Shown: piece after piece, positions 44,905-54,631 of the stretch | How positions within the stretch are numbered: position 1 is the stretch's first letter | How the letters are laid out: each line of letters begins with the position of its first letter | Source of the DNA: Bacteroidota bacterium | GTDB lineage: Bacteria > Bacteroidota > Bacteroidia > CAILMK01 > JACPUW01 | NCBI GenBank assembly: GCA_016192035.1 | Contig: JACPUW010000010.1 | Location: 1 to 64,000 of the forward strand | Reading direction: 5' to 3' | Length of the DNA stretch: 64,000 nt | Notes under the pieces: generated by a model | Databases searched by the model: none | Seen by the model: only the letters and a program-made list of their open reading frames with translations | What the model was told of the DNA's origin: nothing | Program-made: the position numbers and the translations under genes

Positions 44905-46464
44905 CTAAGGCAAAACCAGTTTTTGTCTGATTACTCCTTGGGCTGTTGGCCAGGCCAGTATGTACACACCTGGGCCAAAGCCATGGAGGCTATTGACACC
45001 TGGATGGAGCGCCCAATTACCTACTAATGTGCCATTTATAGCATATAACTGCACTTGGGCCAGGCCAGGGCCCATGTAATAGGCCATACCATTTGCCACC
45101 CGCATGGCCGCCTCAGCCCCCGCCAAAGAAGGATCCTGCCCCACGGCCACCTCCAGCCGAATGGACAAGGGGGAAAGGTACGTTTCCTGAAACAAGACCC
45201 TGACCCGCTGTTTGGGCGGTTGGCCCTTGGCATAGGCCAGTCTAATGCGTGCCATTTGGCCCATTTCCAGTGTCTTACCGTACAAACCCACTGCGGCGGC
45301 AGGCGCATCTACCTGTGCTATGTGTAGCGCCTCCCTACCGTCATTGACCACATAAACCCAATACACAAAGCTATCAATGGTCTGTTTTACAGCCAAAAGG
45401 ACCGTATCTGGGCTTAGGGGCCGCGCCCTCCATTCCCGGTTTTTCTTGCCTTCCACATCAACCATCCTTTCCAGAAACAGGGGTTCGTCCACAAATGGGT
45501 TTCTGTTGTTTTGCAATTTGTAAATGCCTTCATTCCTAGTAGTTTCTAGGGCTGATGGCGCATACTGGCTTGACCACTCCCGCAACACGGATTCTTGGTT
45601 GCCCAAAAAGCCTTCACAGTTTCCATAGCGCAGGGCCATGTATAGCACCGCTCGTGCCGCCGCTCCCTTGTGTTCATTGCGCGGCTCAAATACACCGCCA
45701 CCCAGCTTAGAACCACCCTCCTGCCACTGCACACTGCCCTCTACCATGCCAAATGGATAGTTGGCCCGGCGCGAGTTTGAGGTCACATCGGTAGGAAACA
45801 GGTGGTGCAAATCGGCCACCATCACATCTGATTCGCCACTGCAAAACTTGGATTGAGGCCAGGTATGTTCACAGTTAAAGTTGTTGTCATTGGCTCCGCT
45901 GCGCGTGGTAAAGGCGGCCACGCGCCCGGTATAGACACAGCTAACCTTTCCCGCCACATTGTCCAAACTGCCGTACATTTTATCGCGGGCACCGTTGTAG
46001 CCCAATGATTTCTGCCCGCCTTTGATCACTTTGCGCAACTCGCTCACCAACGCGGCATCCCATAGGTCAAAAGTGGTTTTGTAGTACGGGTTGTCCAGGC
46101 TTCCCTCCCCTTTCAGTGCCACATGGGCGTTATATACCCCTTCAAAAGCGCACACCACTAATCCCCTATATGATACATTGTGCCGTGGCGCAAACCGAAT
46201 CCAAACTGTGGTATCGCCGCCCCTGGTCAATGTCTTGTGCCGTTGGCTCGTCCCAAATCCTTCTCCCGCTAGCCAAACATTGATTTTCAGCGCCTTGTGC
46301 CCACCCAGATGCACTGCTATAGGTAGGCTATCGGTAGTGCCGGTAGCCACTGGCCCAAAATCTAGCACATGCACGTCCACGGTCTGGGCCTCAGCGCTCA
46401 AGGGCCTTACCAGCACGGGCAGCACAAAAAGCAGCAATGTGCTAAACAAACTATATATTTTCAT
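44905..46464 (-). CDS. secreted endonuclease I-like nuclease with T9SS sorting domain
   Basis: A 519-residue exported nuclease. The signal peptide starts at the ATG at 46464 (MKIYSLFSTLLLF). A domain of about 90 residues precedes the EndA/endonuclease I catalytic region, which has NCEHTWPQSKF and the following HLFPTDVTSNSRRANYPFG. The C-terminal 80 residues resemble a T9SS sorting domain (GPGVYILAW). It probably digests extracellular DNA at the cell surface or after release. It is divergent from the acyltransferase gene with 38 bases between. Confidence 0.85.
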   Translation of the reverse strand: MKIYSLFSTLLLFVLPVLVRPLSAEAQTVDVHVLDFGPVATGTTDSLPIAVHLGGHKALKINVWLAGEGFGTSQRHKTLTRGGDTTVWIRFAPRHNVSYRGLVVCAFEGVYNAHVALKGEGSLDNPYYKTTFDLWDAALVSELRKVIKGGQKSLGYNGARDKMYGSLDNVAGKVSCVYTGRVAAFTTRSGANDNNFNCEHTWPQSKFCSGESDVMVADLHHLFPTDVTSNSRRANYPFGMVEGSVQWQEGGSKLGGGVFEPRNEHKGAAARAVLYMALRYGNCEGFLGNQESVLREWSSQYAPSALETTRNEGIYKLQNNRNPFVDEPLFLERMVDVEGKKNREWRARPLSPDTVLLAVKQTIDSFVYWVYVVNDGREALHIAQVDAPAAAVGLYGKTLEMGQMARIRLAYAKGQPPKQRVRVLFQETYLSPLSIRLEVAVGQDPSLAGAEAAMRVANGMAYYMGPGLAQVQLYAINGTLVGNWALHPGVNSLHGFGPGVYILAWPTAQGVIRQKLVLP

Positions 46465-46502
46465 GTTAATCAAAGAGATAGACAGGCTTTTTACACCACG
46501 GT

Positions 46503-47300
46503 ATGGCAAAGGTACTGGGGTCATGGTTTTTACCCTTATGTTTGACACCCATGAACTACGTGCGCACGTGCTATCGGTTGTTGGGCTTTGTAGTGGTTAC
46601 CCTATGGGCAGGCAGCACCGGCATAGTGCTCAAATTGTTTGGGGCCAGCCATGAACGTGTTTTTCTGGTATATAATTCTTGGAAATGGCTCATAACAAGG
46701 ATTATGAACATACAGGTGCAGGAAGAAGGCATAGTGCCTTTGGCTCCTGGCATCATCATGGCAAACCATCGGTCATACATAGACGTAGCACTGACCCCTT
46801 CAGCCAAACCCTTTGTGATTGTTGCCAAGAAATCGGTCAAGCGTTGGCCTTTGGTTGGTTTGGGCGGCAAAGCAATGCGGACCATATGGGTGGACAGGGA
46901 CCAAAAAGAGAGTCGGTCGCTCACGCGAATGGCCATGAAAGACATTTTGAAAACAGGAGGTAGCGTGCTGATTTTTCCCGAGGGCACTACCGACACGGGG
47001 CCTGGGCTGTTGGAGCCTAAGCAGGGCATGTTTCATGTATGCGCCGAAGGGCGGTTCCCTATACACCCCCTGGCCATAGAGTATGATGACCCCAACCTGG
47101 CATGGGTAGGCAATGATTTATTTATCCCCCACTTTATCAAGCATTTTGGCCGCAAGTCTATCCGGGTGAAACTTCGATTTGGCCCATCTATAACAGGGGG
47201 CGACGGACAGGAACTACTGGAGAAAACCTATTACTGGCTAAATAGAAACCTCAGGGAAATGCGCCTGGAATGGGATGGCCAAAAGGCCCATGAGCAGTGA
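46503..47300 (+). CDS. plsC: 1-acyl-glycerol-3-phosphate acyltransferase
   Basis: A 265-residue lysophospholipid acyltransferase that makes phosphatidic acid. The catalytic NHRSYID motif (His89, Asp94) and the acceptor motif FPEGTT (near 159) are present, with membrane helices near residues 24-45. An ATG at 46551 (MNYVRTCYRL) is a plausible alternative start; the longer form begins 38 bases from the divergent endonuclease start. Confidence 0.85.
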   Translation: MAKVLGSWFLPLCLTPMNYVRTCYRLLGFVVVTLWAGSTGIVLKLFGASHERVFLVYNSWKWLITRIMNIQVQEEGIVPLAPGIIMANHRSYIDVALTPSAKPFVIVAKKSVKRWPLVGLGGKAMRTIWVDRDQKESRSLTRMAMKDILKTGGSVLIFPEGTTDTGPGLLEPKQGMFHVCAEGRFPIHPLAIEYDDPNLAWVGNDLFIPHFIKHFGRKSIRVKLRFGPSITGGDGQELLEKTYYWLNRNLREMRLEWDGQKAHEQ

Positions 47301-47321
47301 AACAGCGCAAGTATTACTGCG

Positions 47322-48290
47322 CTAAGACGCTGACAGCAAATTACATCCCCGTATTTCACTATTGTCCACCCTGCCCATCACCTCAAAGGTGCCGTTGGCA
47401 TGGGTGCGCCCAAGGTCTTGGGTGGCTATAAACGGGCATGAGTGCCTGTTATTCAAATCTATTATATTGATAGCCCCTGTTTTGCCATGGGGCAATAGGC
47501 CCAAAGGATCGTATAGATCGCGCACCAAGACACCAATATGCTCATTCACTTGAAACATGCCCTGAGCAGGCGCATAGGCTTGCGACATGAGCTCTGTCAT
47601 GCCATATTCACTGGCTATGTACGGCAGGTGAAAGGCCTCTTGCAGCTCTGCATGTAGTTCATCGCGGATGATTTCCCGTTCTTGCCCTTTCATCCCCCCG
47701 GTTTCTATCACCATGTGGCCGCTTAGATTGGCCCCGCCCTGCCGGGCAAACCGCAACAAGGCAAAGCTCACCCCCCATACTATCACTGAACATCCTTGAC
47801 CCATAGATATTTCCATTATATCCCTCAGCACTGAATAATCTTGGTTAAAATAGCCCCTGAGTTCGATGGCACCTAGACGGTGCAGGGCTTCAAGCATATA
47901 AATGAGCGAACTGTGCGGATTGGCTTGGTAGTTTGGCAAAAGGGCAAACAGATGGGGCACTGGGCGGGAAGATGGATAGAATGACCTAAAACAATCCAAC
48001 AAAGACTGCTCATAGTCGGCCTCCGAGGCTATGTAGTGCTTACTTGGCTGGCTTCCCGTGGTGCCGCTGCTATGGAAACATAGTTGCGGCTGGTGATGGG
48101 CTATATACACCTGGTGGTGCTTGAAGAAACCTATGGGCATGAAGGGAATCCGGTATATGGCATCCACATCTCGCTCAGCAATACCCAGTTCTTGGCAAAA
48201 CTTGCGGTAAATGGGATTTTTATCCACATGCAACCTGAACAATCCCAGTGCCTTTTCCTCAAAAGCTGTGTCAAAAAATGGCAATTCCAT
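47322..48290 (-). CDS. LuxE-like acyl-protein synthetase
   Basis: A 322-residue protein of the LuxE/PaaK-like adenylate-forming group. CFHSSGTTGSQPS is the nucleotide-binding loop, and ASEYGMTELMSQAYA and DLGRTHANGTFEVMGRVDNSEIRGCNL are later core motifs. LuxE activates fatty acids for aldehyde synthesis, but most homologues in Bacteroidota work elsewhere, so the substrate is unknown. I start at 48290 (MELPFFDTAF). Confidence 0.82.
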   Translation of the reverse strand: MELPFFDTAFEEKALGLFRLHVDKNPIYRKFCQELGIAERDVDAIYRIPFMPIGFFKHHQVYIAHHQPQLCFHSSGTTGSQPSKHYIASEADYEQSLLDCFRSFYPSSRPVPHLFALLPNYQANPHSSLIYMLEALHRLGAIELRGYFNQDYSVLRDIMEISMGQGCSVIVWGVSFALLRFARQGGANLSGHMVIETGGMKGQEREIIRDELHAELQEAFHLPYIASEYGMTELMSQAYAPAQGMFQVNEHIGVLVRDLYDPLGLLPHGKTGAINIIDLNNRHSCPFIATQDLGRTHANGTFEVMGRVDNSEIRGCNLLSAS

Positions 48291-48324
48291 TGGAGGTAGC
48301 AAACATGGTCAATAGATTTGAAAA

Positions 48325-48864
48325 ATGAAAATCAAGTTCATAACCTTGGTGGGGGCAGCAACTGCGCTGGCAGGCTTGGCAGCTTGTAACAGCAATGACC
48401 CCATTTATCCGCTGGTGCCCCAACTCACTTTTTCCAGGTATGAGTTTCAAAGAACTGATAATGGAGGACTTATAGAAGACTCCTATCTGCTTACCGTGGA
48501 ATACATAGATGGTGACGGCGACATAGGTATAGACAATGAGGAAGATGGCCTTCCGGGCGACACTTCCATCAAGCACGTGCTCTATGTGGATTACTATGAA
48601 AAAAACCAAGATGGTAGGTACTTAAAAAAAGCCTGTGCCCTGGGCAGCGATACCACTACCAAGAAATACCGCTTCCCGGTAATCACCCCTACCGGCAACA
48701 ATAAGGCAATAAAAGGTGAAATTCAGGTGAAGGTGCTGCCCTGCCCGGTGCCGCTCGATACGGTCAAGACCATTCGGTTTGGGATATATATCTATGACCG
48801 GGCCGCACAAAAAAGCAACGTTACGTTTTCACCCGACATAGCCTACGAAACCCAATCAAGGTAA
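48325..48864 (+). CDS. putative lipoprotein
   Basis: A 179-residue protein with a lipoprotein signal (Cys21 in LAAC) and a beta-rich body. An acidic loop (YIDGDGDIGIDNEEDGLPGD) with alternating Asp/Gly could bind calcium. It is a conserved Bacteroidota-type surface lipoprotein with no assigned function. pyrF begins 6 bases after its stop, so they are probably cotranscribed. Confidence 0.68.
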   Translation: MKIKFITLVGAATALAGLAACNSNDPIYPLVPQLTFSRYEFQRTDNGGLIEDSYLLTVEYIDGDGDIGIDNEEDGLPGDTSIKHVLYVDYYEKNQDGRYLKKACALGSDTTTKKYRFPVITPTGNNKAIKGEIQVKVLPCPVPLDTVKTIRFGIYIYDRAAQKSNVTFSPDIAYETQSR

Positions 48865-48870
48865 ATCAAA

Positions 48871-49683
48871 GTGAACAATCTGACAAACAATATATTAACA
48901 AGAAAAAATTTTCTGTGTATCGGTCTTGATACCGACCCTGCACTACTGCCCCCATCATTTAGGCGATACAGAAACCCTACGCTTGAATTTAACAAGGCGG
49001 TAATAGAAACCACCCACGACCTATGTGTAGCCTACAAACTCAACACGGCCTTTTATGAGTCGCTGGGCAGCATGGGCTGGGGCAATATGGAGAAAACCTT
49101 GACCTACATACCCCAAGGGCATTTTACCATAGCCGATGCAAAAAGGGGTGACATAGGCAATACGGCCAAGCAATATGCCAAGGCTTTTTTTGAAAGCCTT
49201 CCATTTAATGCCATAACGGTAAACCCCTATATGGGTGCAGATACGGTGCTGCCTTATTTGGATTATCCCGGTGCAGTGGTGATTGCCCTAGGGCTTACCA
49301 GCAATGCCGGTTCGGCCGATTTTCAATGTCAGCCATTGGCCAGCGGCGAAAAGCTATATGAACGGGTGATGCACCGCTTGGCCGAATCCATAGGCCCTGA
49401 TAGACTGCAATTTGTGGTTGGTGCCACACAGTCCAAAAGTTTGGCCCAGATAAGGAGTGCCATACCCGCCCACACTTTCTTGGTACCCGGTGTGGGCACG
49501 CAGGGCGGTAGCCTACGCCATGTTTTTACCCACGGCGCCCATGCCGAGGTAGGCCTGCTGGTCAACGTATCAAGGGCCATTATTTACGCCCCGCAAGTGG
49601 GGCCAGGTACCATGTCGGGCGTGCGTGCTGCCGCCTTGGGCTATCACCATGAAATGAAAGCACTTATGGGCCATGTTCACTGA
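48871..49683 (+). CDS. pyrF: orotidine 5-phosphate decarboxylase
   Basis: A 270-residue type 2 PyrF that converts OMP to UMP, the last step of pyrimidine synthesis. It starts with GTG (MNNLTNNILTRKNFLCIGLD). The substrate-binding GLDTDP and the catalytic Asp-Lys segment IADAKRGDIGNTA are visible, with LVPGVGTQGG near the end. Length matches the long PyrF group. It overlaps the next gene by 11 bases. Confidence 0.94.
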   Translation: MNNLTNNILTRKNFLCIGLDTDPALLPPSFRRYRNPTLEFNKAVIETTHDLCVAYKLNTAFYESLGSMGWGNMEKTLTYIPQGHFTIADAKRGDIGNTAKQYAKAFFESLPFNAITVNPYMGADTVLPYLDYPGAVVIALGLTSNAGSADFQCQPLASGEKLYERVMHRLAESIGPDRLQFVVGATQSKSLAQIRSAIPAHTFLVPGVGTQGGSLRHVFTHGAHAEVGLLVNVSRAIIYAPQVGPGTMSGVRAAALGYHHEMKALMGHVH

Positions 49684-50938
49684 GCAGTTGCTGCATTTTA
49701 TCTGGCAGTACAAGCTACTTGACCCCAGCCGGCTCGCCACTACCGACGGTCAGGCCATCCACATAAGGAAACCTGGCACTTCAAACCCTGATGCAGGACC
49801 CGATTTCCTGCACGCACAGGTAAGGATAGGGGGCCAACTCTGGGCGGGCCACGTAGAAATGCACCTGAAGACCTCTGACTGGAAACGCCATGGCCACCAC
49901 AGCGACCCAGCATATAAAAACGTGGTACTCCACGTGGTATATGAACATGACGAAGAATTTAAAGTACCCACACTGGAGCTTAAAGGCAAGATACCCTTGG
50001 CACTGGCGCTAAACTATGAGGGCCTTATGGCCAGCCAACACTGGGTAGCTTGTGAGGAACACCTGAAAGCCCAGGCCTATGGCCCAAGTTTTGGCGCCAT
50101 AAAGACCCGGTTGGCCATGGAGCGGGTGGCGCGAAAGGCACTGGCCATAAAAAACACTGTGGAAAACAATCAAGGCGACTGGGCTGAAGCCATTTACCGG
50201 AATTTCTTGCGGTATTTTGGCCATAAGGTCAATGCCGATGCTTTTGAGAAATTGGGTGAAACCCTTCCGTACAAACTTCTGCTGAAACATGCCGACAATT
50301 CCATGCAGGTAGAAGCCATTCTCATGGGATGTGCAGGATTTCTGCATTTAGATCAAGACTCTTATAGTGAATCACTTAAAAAGGAATTTCAGTTTCTCAA
50401 AACCAAATATGGGCTAAAAGGGATGGATATGGCAGCTTGGAAATTGGCTACCCTTAGGCCGCCCGCCTTCCCCACCATCAGGCTGTCACAACTTGCCCAG
50501 GTCATAGGCCTAAGGCTGCTGGGACTTGACATGGCCCTGTATGGCACCGCCCATGATATTTGCCAGCAAATCACCGCCATACAAGCAAACCCTTACTGGG
50601 ATTCCCACTATTTGTTTGGCAGGCCGTCCACCAAACGCTTAGCAAAAAAAGTAGGCCAATCAACAGCCGAACTTATGGTAATAAATCACTTTGCACCAGT
50701 AAGATATGCCTATGGCTGGCATATGGGCCAAGAGAGCCTAAAGGAATCTTCGCTAGAACTGCTCGATGCACTCCACCCCGAATCCAATGCGGTAATAAGC
50801 AAATGGAAAGGACTGGGGCTAAGTGCAGAAACCGCCCTGGATAGCCAGGCCCTCCTAGAACTGAAGACCCGGTACTGTGACGACAAAAAATGTTTACTTT
50901 GTTCCATTGGAACAAGCATACTCAAAAAGCCAAGTTGA
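49673..50938 (+). CDS. DUF2851 protein
   Basis: A 421-residue protein of DUF2851, widely conserved in Bacteroidota but uncharacterised. The N-terminal GPDFLHAQVRIGGQLWAGHVEMHLKTSDW and HSDPAYKNVVLHVVYEHD look nuclease-like (acidic and basic residues around a core strand), which is only suggestive. No signal peptide. It overlaps both pyrF and the PspC gene, so it is part of a tightly coupled operon. Confidence 0.85.
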   Translation: MFTEQLLHFIWQYKLLDPSRLATTDGQAIHIRKPGTSNPDAGPDFLHAQVRIGGQLWAGHVEMHLKTSDWKRHGHHSDPAYKNVVLHVVYEHDEEFKVPTLELKGKIPLALALNYEGLMASQHWVACEEHLKAQAYGPSFGAIKTRLAMERVARKALAIKNTVENNQGDWAEAIYRNFLRYFGHKVNADAFEKLGETLPYKLLLKHADNSMQVEAILMGCAGFLHLDQDSYSESLKKEFQFLKTKYGLKGMDMAAWKLATLRPPAFPTIRLSQLAQVIGLRLLGLDMALYGTAHDICQQITAIQANPYWDSHYLFGRPSTKRLAKKVGQSTAELMVINHFAPVRYAYGWHMGQESLKESSLELLDALHPESNAVISKWKGLGLSAETALDSQALLELKTRYCDDKKCLLCSIGTSILKKPS

Positions 50939-51162
50939 TGATGGAACGAATCAAAACCCTGCTTGAAATGGGTGCCTTTGGGGTTTGCAGCTCCCTGGGC
51001 GACAAATTGGGCATAGCTACCTCGCGCATCCGCCTGTTCTTTGTGTATATATCCTTTCTGGGCCTTGGATCACCGGTGGTGGTATATCTCATTCTGGCTT
51101 TTGTGCGCAACCTGAAACACTACATACGCAGCAAGCGCCGCAACCCGGTGTGGGATTTTTAG
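50938..51162 (+). CDS. small PspC-domain membrane protein
   Basis: A 74-residue protein with a PspC domain: GVCSSLGDKLGIATSRIRLFFVYISFLGLGSPVVVYLILAFV, including one or two membrane helices. PspC proteins take part in the phage-shock or envelope stress response. The ATG at 50938 overlaps the stop codon of the DUF2851 gene, so translation is probably coupled. Confidence 0.78.
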   Translation: MMERIKTLLEMGAFGVCSSLGDKLGIATSRIRLFFVYISFLGLGSPVVVYLILAFVRNLKHYIRSKRRNPVWDF

Positions 51163-51260
51163 TCCATGTTCCAAGTCCCTATGGTCCCTTTTCACCTAAG
51201 CTAGTACTACCATACAGCCGCCATGCCACAGCCCTAGGGATGTGAAAGAAAAAACAGCAC

Positions 51261-51782
51261 GTGTCACGAGTAGAAATCAAAAAGGTGGGGCCTGATGAGC
51301 TTATTGACCTGCAAATCATAAGTAGCCAGACGTTTATTGAAACGTTTTCGGGCGATAATTCACCTGAGGACATGGCGGCTTATGTAACCGGACATTTCTC
51401 AATGGAGCGTCTGGCCGCCGAGCTTGACAACCCCCTATCTGCATTCTATTTCGCGGAAATGGAACAGAATATATTGGGGTACTTAAAGATCAATAAGCCA
51501 CACGCGCAGACACCGCCCTTAGAAAATACTTGGATAGAAATAGAGCGACTGTACGTGCTGGCCCAATATCAGGGCAAGCGGCTGGGTAAGTTGCTGTTAG
51601 AAACCGCTGAGCAGGTGGGCATGGCTTTTTCATCAGAATACCTGTGGCTGGGGGTTTGGGAAAAAAACAGCCGCGCCATTGCATTCTATACCAAACACGG
51701 CTTTAAGTCCTTTGACAGTCACATTTTTACGCTGGGCAGTGACCAACAAAGGGACATCCTCATGAAGAAGAAAATTGTATAA
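51261..51782 (+). CDS. GNAT-family acetyltransferase
   Basis: A 173-residue GNAT. The acetyl-CoA-binding segment is LYVLAQYQGKRLGKLLLETAEQ (Q/RxxGxG/A type: QGKRLG) and the late NSRAIAFYTKHGF is also family-typical. It may acetylate an amine, a peptide N-terminus or an antibiotic. The start at 51261 is GTG; no better ATG precedes the first strand. Confidence 0.85.
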   Translation: MSRVEIKKVGPDELIDLQIISSQTFIETFSGDNSPEDMAAYVTGHFSMERLAAELDNPLSAFYFAEMEQNILGYLKINKPHAQTPPLENTWIEIERLYVLAQYQGKRLGKLLLETAEQVGMAFSSEYLWLGVWEKNSRAIAFYTKHGFKSFDSHIFTLGSDQQRDILMKKKIV

Positions 51783-51881
51783 GAAGGGCAATCAGCCCAC
51801 GGCTATGGTCATGGGACGGTAATGATTTGGCGCCATCACAGGTGGGTACGGCACATAGATACTGCCCTGGCTATGGTGTCC

Positions 51882-54422
51882 TTACTCCGTTTTAGACTCT
51901 GGGGCCTCCTTGCTTTCATTGGTTGACTTAACCACCACTACCGACAACTCCGTGGCATCCTTTTCTTGCACATCAAGGCGGATATGGTCGCCTTCGGCAA
52001 TTTCCGATTTGAGGATTTCCTCGGCTACTTTCTCCTCTATGTACTTCTGTATGGCTCGGTTGAGCGGGCGGGCACCAAAAGCGGGGTCATATCCCTTCTC
52101 CACCAAGAATTCTTTCGCTTTAGGTGATATGTCGAGCACATACCCCATATCGGCCACGCGCTTTTCGAGCTTCTTGAGCCGTATATCCAAGATCTTGATC
52201 ATTTCATCTTGGTCTAGGCTGTTGAATACTATCACATCATCAATCCTGTTCAGGAACTCAGGCGCAAAAGTCTTCTTCAACGCATTCTGTATAACCCCCT
52301 TGGCATGTTCGTGGGTGGCTTCCTTAATAGCTTGGGTAGCAAAACCCACCCCACGGCCAAAATCCTTGAGTTGGCGGGTGCCAATGTTGGAAGTCATGAT
52401 AATGATGGTATTCCTAAAGTCGATTTTCCGGCCCAGCGAATCGGTAACAAACCCTTCGTCAAGGATCTGCAACAGGATATTGAACACGTCGGGGTGTGCT
52501 TTCTCAATTTCGTCAAGCAATACTACGGCGTAGGGCTTTCGGCGCACCTTTTCGGTGAGCTGCCCACCCTCTTCATAGCCTATGTAGCCCGGAGGGGCGC
52601 CCACCAGGCGCGAAACGGCAAATTTTTCCATGTACTCGCTCATATCCACGCGGATAAGGGCATCTTCAGAGTCAAACAAGTACTTGGCCAGCACTTTGGC
52701 GGTCTCGGTTTTGCCTATGCCAGTAGGGCCTAAAAAGATAAAAGAACCTATGGGCTGGTTGGGGTCTTTGAGACCGGCGCGGGTGCGCTGTATGGCCTTG
52801 GTGAGTTTTTTTATTGCCTCGGGTTGTCCTATCACGCTCTGCATGAGTTCAAGCTCCATATTGAGCAGCCTATGGCCTTCACTTTGGCCAATCCTTTTCA
52901 CTGGAATTCCAGTCATCATGGCCACTACTTCGGCTATATCGGTTTCATCCACGGTATAGCGCTGTTTCTTGGCCTCTTCTTCCCATTCGTTTTTGGCCCT
53001 TTCCAGTTGCTCTATGAGGCGTTTTTCCTGGTCGCGCAGGCGTGCAGCCTCCTCATATTGCTGGCTTTTTACTACCTGGTTTTTCTCTTCTTTAATCTCC
53101 TCTATGCGCTTCTCAAGTTCCAGAATGGCCTGGGGCACATGGATATTGGTGATGTGTACCCGCGCGCCCGCCTCATCCAGTACATCTATGGCCTTGTCGG
53201 GCAAAAACCTGTCGTTGATGTAGCGTTCGCTCATTTTTACACAGGCCACTATGGCCTCGGGCGTGTAGGTCACCATATGGTGGTCCTCATATTTCTCCTT
53301 TATGTTGTGGAGTATCTGTATGGTTTCCTCTTGGTTGGTGGGCTCCACCATCACCAGTTGAAACCGTCGGTCCAGGGCACCGTCTTTTTCTATGTGCTGG
53401 CGGTATTCGTCCAGGGTGGTTGCCCCTATGCATTGAATCTCGCCGCGTGCCAGGGCAGGCTTAAACATATTGGATGCATCAAGCGAACCCGAAGCCCCAC
53501 CAGCCCCTATTATGGTGTGCAACTCATCTATAAAGAGTATCACATCCCTATTCTTTTCCAGTTCGTTCATCACGGCTTTCATGCGCTCTTCAAACTGGCC
53601 TCGGTACTTGGTGCCGGCCACTAGTGAGGCCAGGTCAAGGGTCACCACCCGCTTGTTGAACAACACCCTAGAAACCTTTTTTTCATTTATCCTCACGGCA
53701 AGTCCTTCGGCTATGGCGGTTTTGCCCACACCGGGCTCGCCTATCAGCACGGGATTGTTCTTCTTTCTTCGCGACAGTATTTGCGAAACCCGCTCTATTT
53801 CTTTTTCGCGGCCCACTATGGGGTCTAGCTTGCCCTCTTCGGCCAGTTTGGTCAAATCCCTGCCAAAGTTGTCAAGCACGGGCGTCTTGCTTTTCTGCTC
53901 GCCGCGCTTGGGCGCGCCTTTGGGCATTTGATGTTTTTCAAAATCGTCGTCGGGGGTTTCGCTGGGCAACTCAGACTTGGGGGTATAATAAATTTCTTCC
54001 AAATTCTCTTTAAATGACTTGTAATCAATGGCATACTGATTCAAAATCTGAGCGGCAATGTTTTCTTCGTCGCGCAGGATAGAGAGTACCAGGTGTTCTG
54101 TCCCTATGACCTCACTTTTAAATATTTTGGCTTCCAAGTAAGTTACCTTGAGCACCTTTTCGGCCTGTTTGGTGAGCGGAATATTGCCGCTTACTTTTTT
54201 GGTTGACGAAGAGTTCTTAATGGATTCTTCTATGGTCTTTTTTAGCACGTTCAAATCAAAATCAAGCATTTGCTTGATAGTCCTTATGGCCCTGCCTTCC
54301 CCTTCCCTAATGAGTCCGAGCAGCAGGTGCTCGGTACCTATATAGTCATGGCCCAGGCGGATGGCTTCCTCCCGGCTAAAGCTGATGACATCGCGTACCC
54401 TGGGTGAAAACTTTGCTTCCAT
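51882..54422 (-). CDS. clpC: ATP-dependent Clp protease ATPase subunit ClpC
   Basis: An 846-residue Clp/Hsp100 unfoldase that feeds proteins to ClpP or disaggregates them. The N-terminal Clp repeat domain lies at 1-150. The first AAA domain has Walker A GEPGVGKTA, and a UVR-like coiled segment (QVVKSQQYEEAARLRDQEKRL, about 430-450) marks the ClpC type. The second AAA domain has GPTGIGKTE. Length is typical. Two near-identical direct repeats lie about 75-110 bases upstream of the start. Confidence 0.95.
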   Translation of the reverse strand: MEAKFSPRVRDVISFSREEAIRLGHDYIGTEHLLLGLIREGEGRAIRTIKQMLDFDLNVLKKTIEESIKNSSSTKKVSGNIPLTKQAEKVLKVTYLEAKIFKSEVIGTEHLVLSILRDEENIAAQILNQYAIDYKSFKENLEEIYYTPKSELPSETPDDDFEKHQMPKGAPKRGEQKSKTPVLDNFGRDLTKLAEEGKLDPIVGREKEIERVSQILSRRKKNNPVLIGEPGVGKTAIAEGLAVRINEKKVSRVLFNKRVVTLDLASLVAGTKYRGQFEERMKAVMNELEKNRDVILFIDELHTIIGAGGASGSLDASNMFKPALARGEIQCIGATTLDEYRQHIEKDGALDRRFQLVMVEPTNQEETIQILHNIKEKYEDHHMVTYTPEAIVACVKMSERYINDRFLPDKAIDVLDEAGARVHITNIHVPQAILELEKRIEEIKEEKNQVVKSQQYEEAARLRDQEKRLIEQLERAKNEWEEEAKKQRYTVDETDIAEVVAMMTGIPVKRIGQSEGHRLLNMELELMQSVIGQPEAIKKLTKAIQRTRAGLKDPNQPIGSFIFLGPTGIGKTETAKVLAKYLFDSEDALIRVDMSEYMEKFAVSRLVGAPPGYIGYEEGGQLTEKVRRKPYAVVLLDEIEKAHPDVFNILLQILDEGFVTDSLGRKIDFRNTIIIMTSNIGTRQLKDFGRGVGFATQAIKEATHEHAKGVIQNALKKTFAPEFLNRIDDVIVFNSLDQDEMIKILDIRLKKLEKRVADMGYVLDISPKAKEFLVEKGYDPAFGARPLNRAIQKYIEEKVAEEILKSEIAEGDHIRLDVQEKDATELSVVVVKSTNESKEAPESKTE

Positions 54423-54496
54423 ATTTCAATTGGTAATTAGCTACGGTCGGTGAAAACGCCCCTGCTGCACAAAAAGTTTGCCGCATGTCCGACAGA

Positions 54497-54540
54497 GGCA
54501 ATTTTAGGTTATAGTGCCACAGATCGGCAATTTTGGTTAT
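54497..54540. repeat. pair of near-identical direct repeats upstream of clpC
   Basis: GGCAATTTTAGGTTAT and GGCAATTTTGGTTAT occur 28 bases apart, differing by one base deletion. On the minus strand they read ATAACC...AAAATTGCC and lie about 75-118 bases before the clpC ATG. They may be binding sites for a stress regulator. Confidence 0.45.
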
Positions 54541-54578
54541 GCACATGAGAGTCCAAAAGTATGGCCTACCAAAACACA

Positions 54579-54604
54579 AAACCTCCCTTGAAAGGGAGGT
54601 TTTG
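54579..54604 (-). terminator. intrinsic terminator between clpC and the secreted protein
   Basis: AAAACCTCCCTT pairs with AAGGGAGGTTTT around a short loop, flanked by A/T. It lies 28 bases after the stop codon of the 54632-56740 gene. Confidence 0.75.
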
Positions 54605-54631
54605 CTATGTTATGGCAAGAAAAAAACCTAA

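Noticed and set aside
52824-53624. Long plus-strand open frame over clpC
   Set aside because: Antisense shadow of a highly conserved AAA protein; its translation has no recognisable domain.
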